In this document: in pieces, positions 62,496 to 64,000 of the stretch | How positions within the stretch are numbered: the first letter of the stretch is position 1 | Layout of the letters: each line of letters starts with the position of its first letter | NCBI GenBank assembly: GCA_947472885.1 | Contig: CANJBX010000003.1 | Coordinates: 1-64,000 of the forward strand | Direction of reading: 5' to 3' | Source: Hyphomicrobiaceae bacterium | GTDB lineage: Bacteria > Pseudomonadota > Alphaproteobacteria > Rhizobiales > Xanthobacteraceae | DNA: 64,000 nt | Notes under the pieces: model-generated | The model's input: only the letters and a program-made list of their open reading frames with translations | What the model was told of the DNA's origin: nothing | Databases searched by the model: none | Position numbers and translations under genes: made by a program

Positions 62496-63260
62496 ATGAG
62501 TATGCTTCGATTTCCGCCGGTTTCCGGCTCAAGGGACAGCAGCATGGCTGCGCCGAAATCAGGACGCCTGCGCGGTCTTGGCCGCTTTCGGACAGTGCTG
62601 CGCGCGGCGGCTATCGCGCTGGCCGTCGTTATCCTGCTGCCCTACGCCGTCGTACCGTTCTATCGGTTCGTCGATCCGGTCTCGACCTTGATGCTGTGGC
62701 GCTGGATGACGGGCGAACGCGTCGAGCGCCAGTGGACGCCGCTTGCGGAAATGTCGCCCGCGGTGCCGCTGGCCGTGATCGTGGCCGAAGACGGCCAGTT
62801 CTGCACCCATCACGGGGTCGATTTCGGCGAACTGCGCAACGCATTGACGGAAGCCGATGATTTGTCGGACGCGCGCGGCGGCTCGACCATCACGCAGCAG
62901 GTCGCGAAAAACCTGTTCCTGTGGCAATCGCGCAGCTACGTCCGCAAGGTACTCGAACTGCCGCTGGCGATCTGGATCGATCTGGTGCTGCCCAAGCGGC
63001 GCATTCTGGAGATTTATCTCAACATCGCGGAACTTGGTCCGGATGGCGAGTTCGGGGTGCAGGCTGCTTCCCAGCGCGCCTTTGGCCGTCCGGTATCGGG
63101 TTTGAAAGCGCCGGAAGCGGCGCTGATGGCGGCGACCTTGCCGAATCCCCGCACACGGGACGCCAAAAAGCCGGGACCGGGCTTGCGGCAGATCGCCGGA
63201 ATTCATCTGCGACGGATGGGAAGCATGGCAAATCGGGCAAATTGCGCCCGGCCACAGTGA
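62496..63260 (+). CDS. mtgA: Monofunctional peptidoglycan glycosyltransferase
   Basis: Up to 254 residues: one membrane anchor ([20 protein letters not shown]) and a GT51 domain with the catalytic Glu in [15 protein letters not shown], then [44 protein letters not shown] and [12 protein letters not shown]. Polymerises lipid II glycan strands without transpeptidase activity. Start could instead be ATG 62544 (AAPKSGRL). Confidence 0.93.
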   Translation: MSMLRFPPVSGSRDSSMAAPKSGRLRGLGRFRTVLRAAAIALAVVILLPYAVVPFYRFVDPVSTLMLWRWMTGERVERQWTPLAEMSPAVPLAVIVAEDGQFCTHHGVDFGELRNALTEADDLSDARGGSTITQQVAKNLFLWQSRSYVRKVLELPLAIWIDLVLPKRRILEIYLNIAELGPDGEFGVQAASQRAFGRPVSGLKAPEAALMAATLPNPRTRDAKKPGPGLRQIAGIHLRRMGSMANRANCARPQ

Positions 63261-63372
63261 TTAAGTAACGCTGCCAGACCTTGCCGACCCCAGGCCCGGC
63301 TTTTTGCCGGAAAATGCCCTAGCCAGCCCCGCCGCCTTCATCTATAAGCCCGGCTTCAATTTCCCACACCGT

Positions 63373-63394
63373 TTTCGGGCGCTGGCGCCTGAAA
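63373..63394 (+). promoter_or_regulatory. Hairpin in the rpmF leader
   Basis: TTTCGGGCGC and GCGCCTGAAA form a stem of about ten pairs, including one G-T wobble, with a very tight centre, 26 bases before the rpmF start. No T-run follows. It may be a leader structure or chance in GC-rich sequence. Confidence 0.3.
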
Positions 63395-63420
63395 TTACTA
63401 AAGTTTTCAGGAGATACCCC

Positions 63421-63606
63421 ATGGCAGTGCCAAAAAGAAAAACCTCGCCGTCACGGCGTGGCATGCGCCGTTCGGCCGATGCGCTCAAGCAGCCGACGTA
63501 CATGGAAGACAAAGATTCGGGCGAACTGCGCCGTCCGCATCACATCGACCTCAAGACCGGCATGTATCGCGGCCGCCAGGTTCTGAAGGCGAAAAAAGAA
63601 GTCTGA
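63421..63606 (+). CDS. rpmF: 50S ribosomal protein L32
   Basis: 61-residue ribosomal protein starting [20 protein letters not shown] with the typical [19 protein letters not shown] end. It lacks the zinc-binding cysteines found in some L32 forms, as is usual for alphaproteobacteria. AGGAG at 63409-63413 gives a good ribosome site. Follows mtgA, an arrangement common in Hyphomicrobiales. Confidence 0.96.
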   Translation: MAVPKRKTSPSRRGMRRSADALKQPTYMEDKDSGELRRPHHIDLKTGMYRGRQVLKAKKEV

Positions 63607-63635
63607 TAAAATCAGAGTTTTCGGGAGGGGGATAA

Positions 63636-64000
63636 ATGTACCTCGTCGGGTTTCCGCTGCTGGTCATCCCCTTCGCCGTCTACAACATCATCGAATTTCT
63701 GATGCCCGGCGCAACGCTGGGCGCCTTCTGGGCCAACATTGTCGCCAACATTCCGCTCGCCTCCGGCGAGAAATGGGCGCTGTCGGTTGGCGATCTCATC
63801 ATCGCAATTTCAATTCTGATCCTGTTTATCGAATTGCTGAAAGCAACGCGGCTGTCGTCGCGTTCGATTATCGACCATTTGCTGTCGACGATCCTGTTCA
63901 TCATCATGCTGATCGAGTTCCTGCTGGTGAAGCAGGCCGCGACGGGAACCTATTTCCTGCTGCTGGTCATCTGCTTTGTGGATGTCGTCGGCGGCTTCTC
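63636..64000 (+). CDS. Conserved membrane protein, 3-prime truncated by window end
   Basis: Open from ATG 63636 (good ribosome site GGGAGGGGG at 63622-63630) through the window end, at least 121 residues. Begins MYLVGFPLLVIPFAVYNIIE, with about four hydrophobic segments, including VGDLIIAISILILFIELL and LLSTILFIIMLIEFLLV. The family resembles uncharacterised alphaproteobacterial inner-membrane proteins; I do not recognise a function. The C-terminus is outside the window. Confidence 0.8.
   Translation, partial: MYLVGFPLLVIPFAVYNIIEFLMPGATLGAFWANIVANIPLASGEKWALSVGDLIIAISILILFIELLKATRLSSRSIIDHLLSTILFIIMLIEFLLVKQAATGTYFLLLVICFVDVVGGF

Noticed and set aside
1..64000. CRISPR arrays, tRNA/rRNA genes, insertion sequences or prophage
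   Set aside because: No regularly spaced direct repeats, no tRNA-like cloverleaf sequence, and no transposase, integrase or phage structural motifs were seen on either strand.

Overview
The window looks like a chromosomal segment of a GC-rich alphaproteobacterium, most likely Hyphomicrobiales (Bradyrhizobium/Xanthobacteraceae-like). Supporting signs are strong G/C bias at third codon positions, many periplasmic Bug (TctC-type) receptors, a CHASE2 cyclase, an NDH-SelD fusion, the ispA/mtgA/rpmF neighbourhood, and palindromic repeats at gene ends. Taxonomy is inference. I see no phage genes, insertion sequences, CRISPR arrays, tRNA or rRNA genes.

Layout. 0.2-3.4 kb: type I secretion ABC ATPase and membrane-fusion protein. 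3.5-6.5 kb: CHASE2 nucleotide cyclase facing a membrane protein with a cyclic-nucleotide-binding domain. 6.8-7.9 kb: MetE-like methyltransferase followed by two terminators. 8.1-13.3 kb: tripartite tricarboxylate transporter (TTT) operon with three tandem Bug receptors, then tctB and tctA. 13.7-17.6 kb: an allophanate/carboxybiuret hydrolase set in which atzF carries an in-frame TAA, facing atzG-atzE-atzH. 17.7-19.9 kb: NDH-SelD fusion. 20.0-21.5 kb: a LivG/LivF ATPase pair with no permease beside it.

21.5-29.6 kb: a minus-strand catabolic operon (GMC oxidoreductase, Tat-exported Bug receptor, FAD oxidoreductase, aconitase X large and small subunits, VOC protein, IlvD-family dehydratase). It is divergent from a complete branched-chain-type ABC transporter with two near-duplicate binding proteins (29.9-36.0 kb). 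36.1-43.8 kb: two short-chain dehydrogenases, hyuB-hyuA with a Bug receptor, and a divergent LysR regulator with a perfect 16-bp palindrome ahead of it.

43.8-49.5 kb: a ferric/polyamine-type ABC transporter whose ATPase and permease lie in one operon with a Rieske ferredoxin and an ACMSD-like amidohydrolase; its binding protein is divergent. 49.7-60.8 kb: an enolase-superfamily dehydratase, two D-2-hydroxyacid dehydrogenases, a second amidohydrolase, two M24-fold proteins lacking metal ligands, another Bug receptor, a feruloyl-CoA-synthetase-like ligase and an MmgE/PrpD protein. 60.8-64 kb: housekeeping genes (DUF1345, ispA, mtgA, rpmF) and a membrane protein cut by the window end.

Most of the window is a patchwork of organic-acid catabolic operons, several with their own periplasmic receptor but only one TctAB permease pair between them. 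The strongest candidates for undescribed biology are the aconitase X/IlvD operon, the metal-ligand-poor M24 pair, and the transporter joined to Rieske and amidohydrolase genes. All functions are read from motifs and remembered family features; no database search was run.
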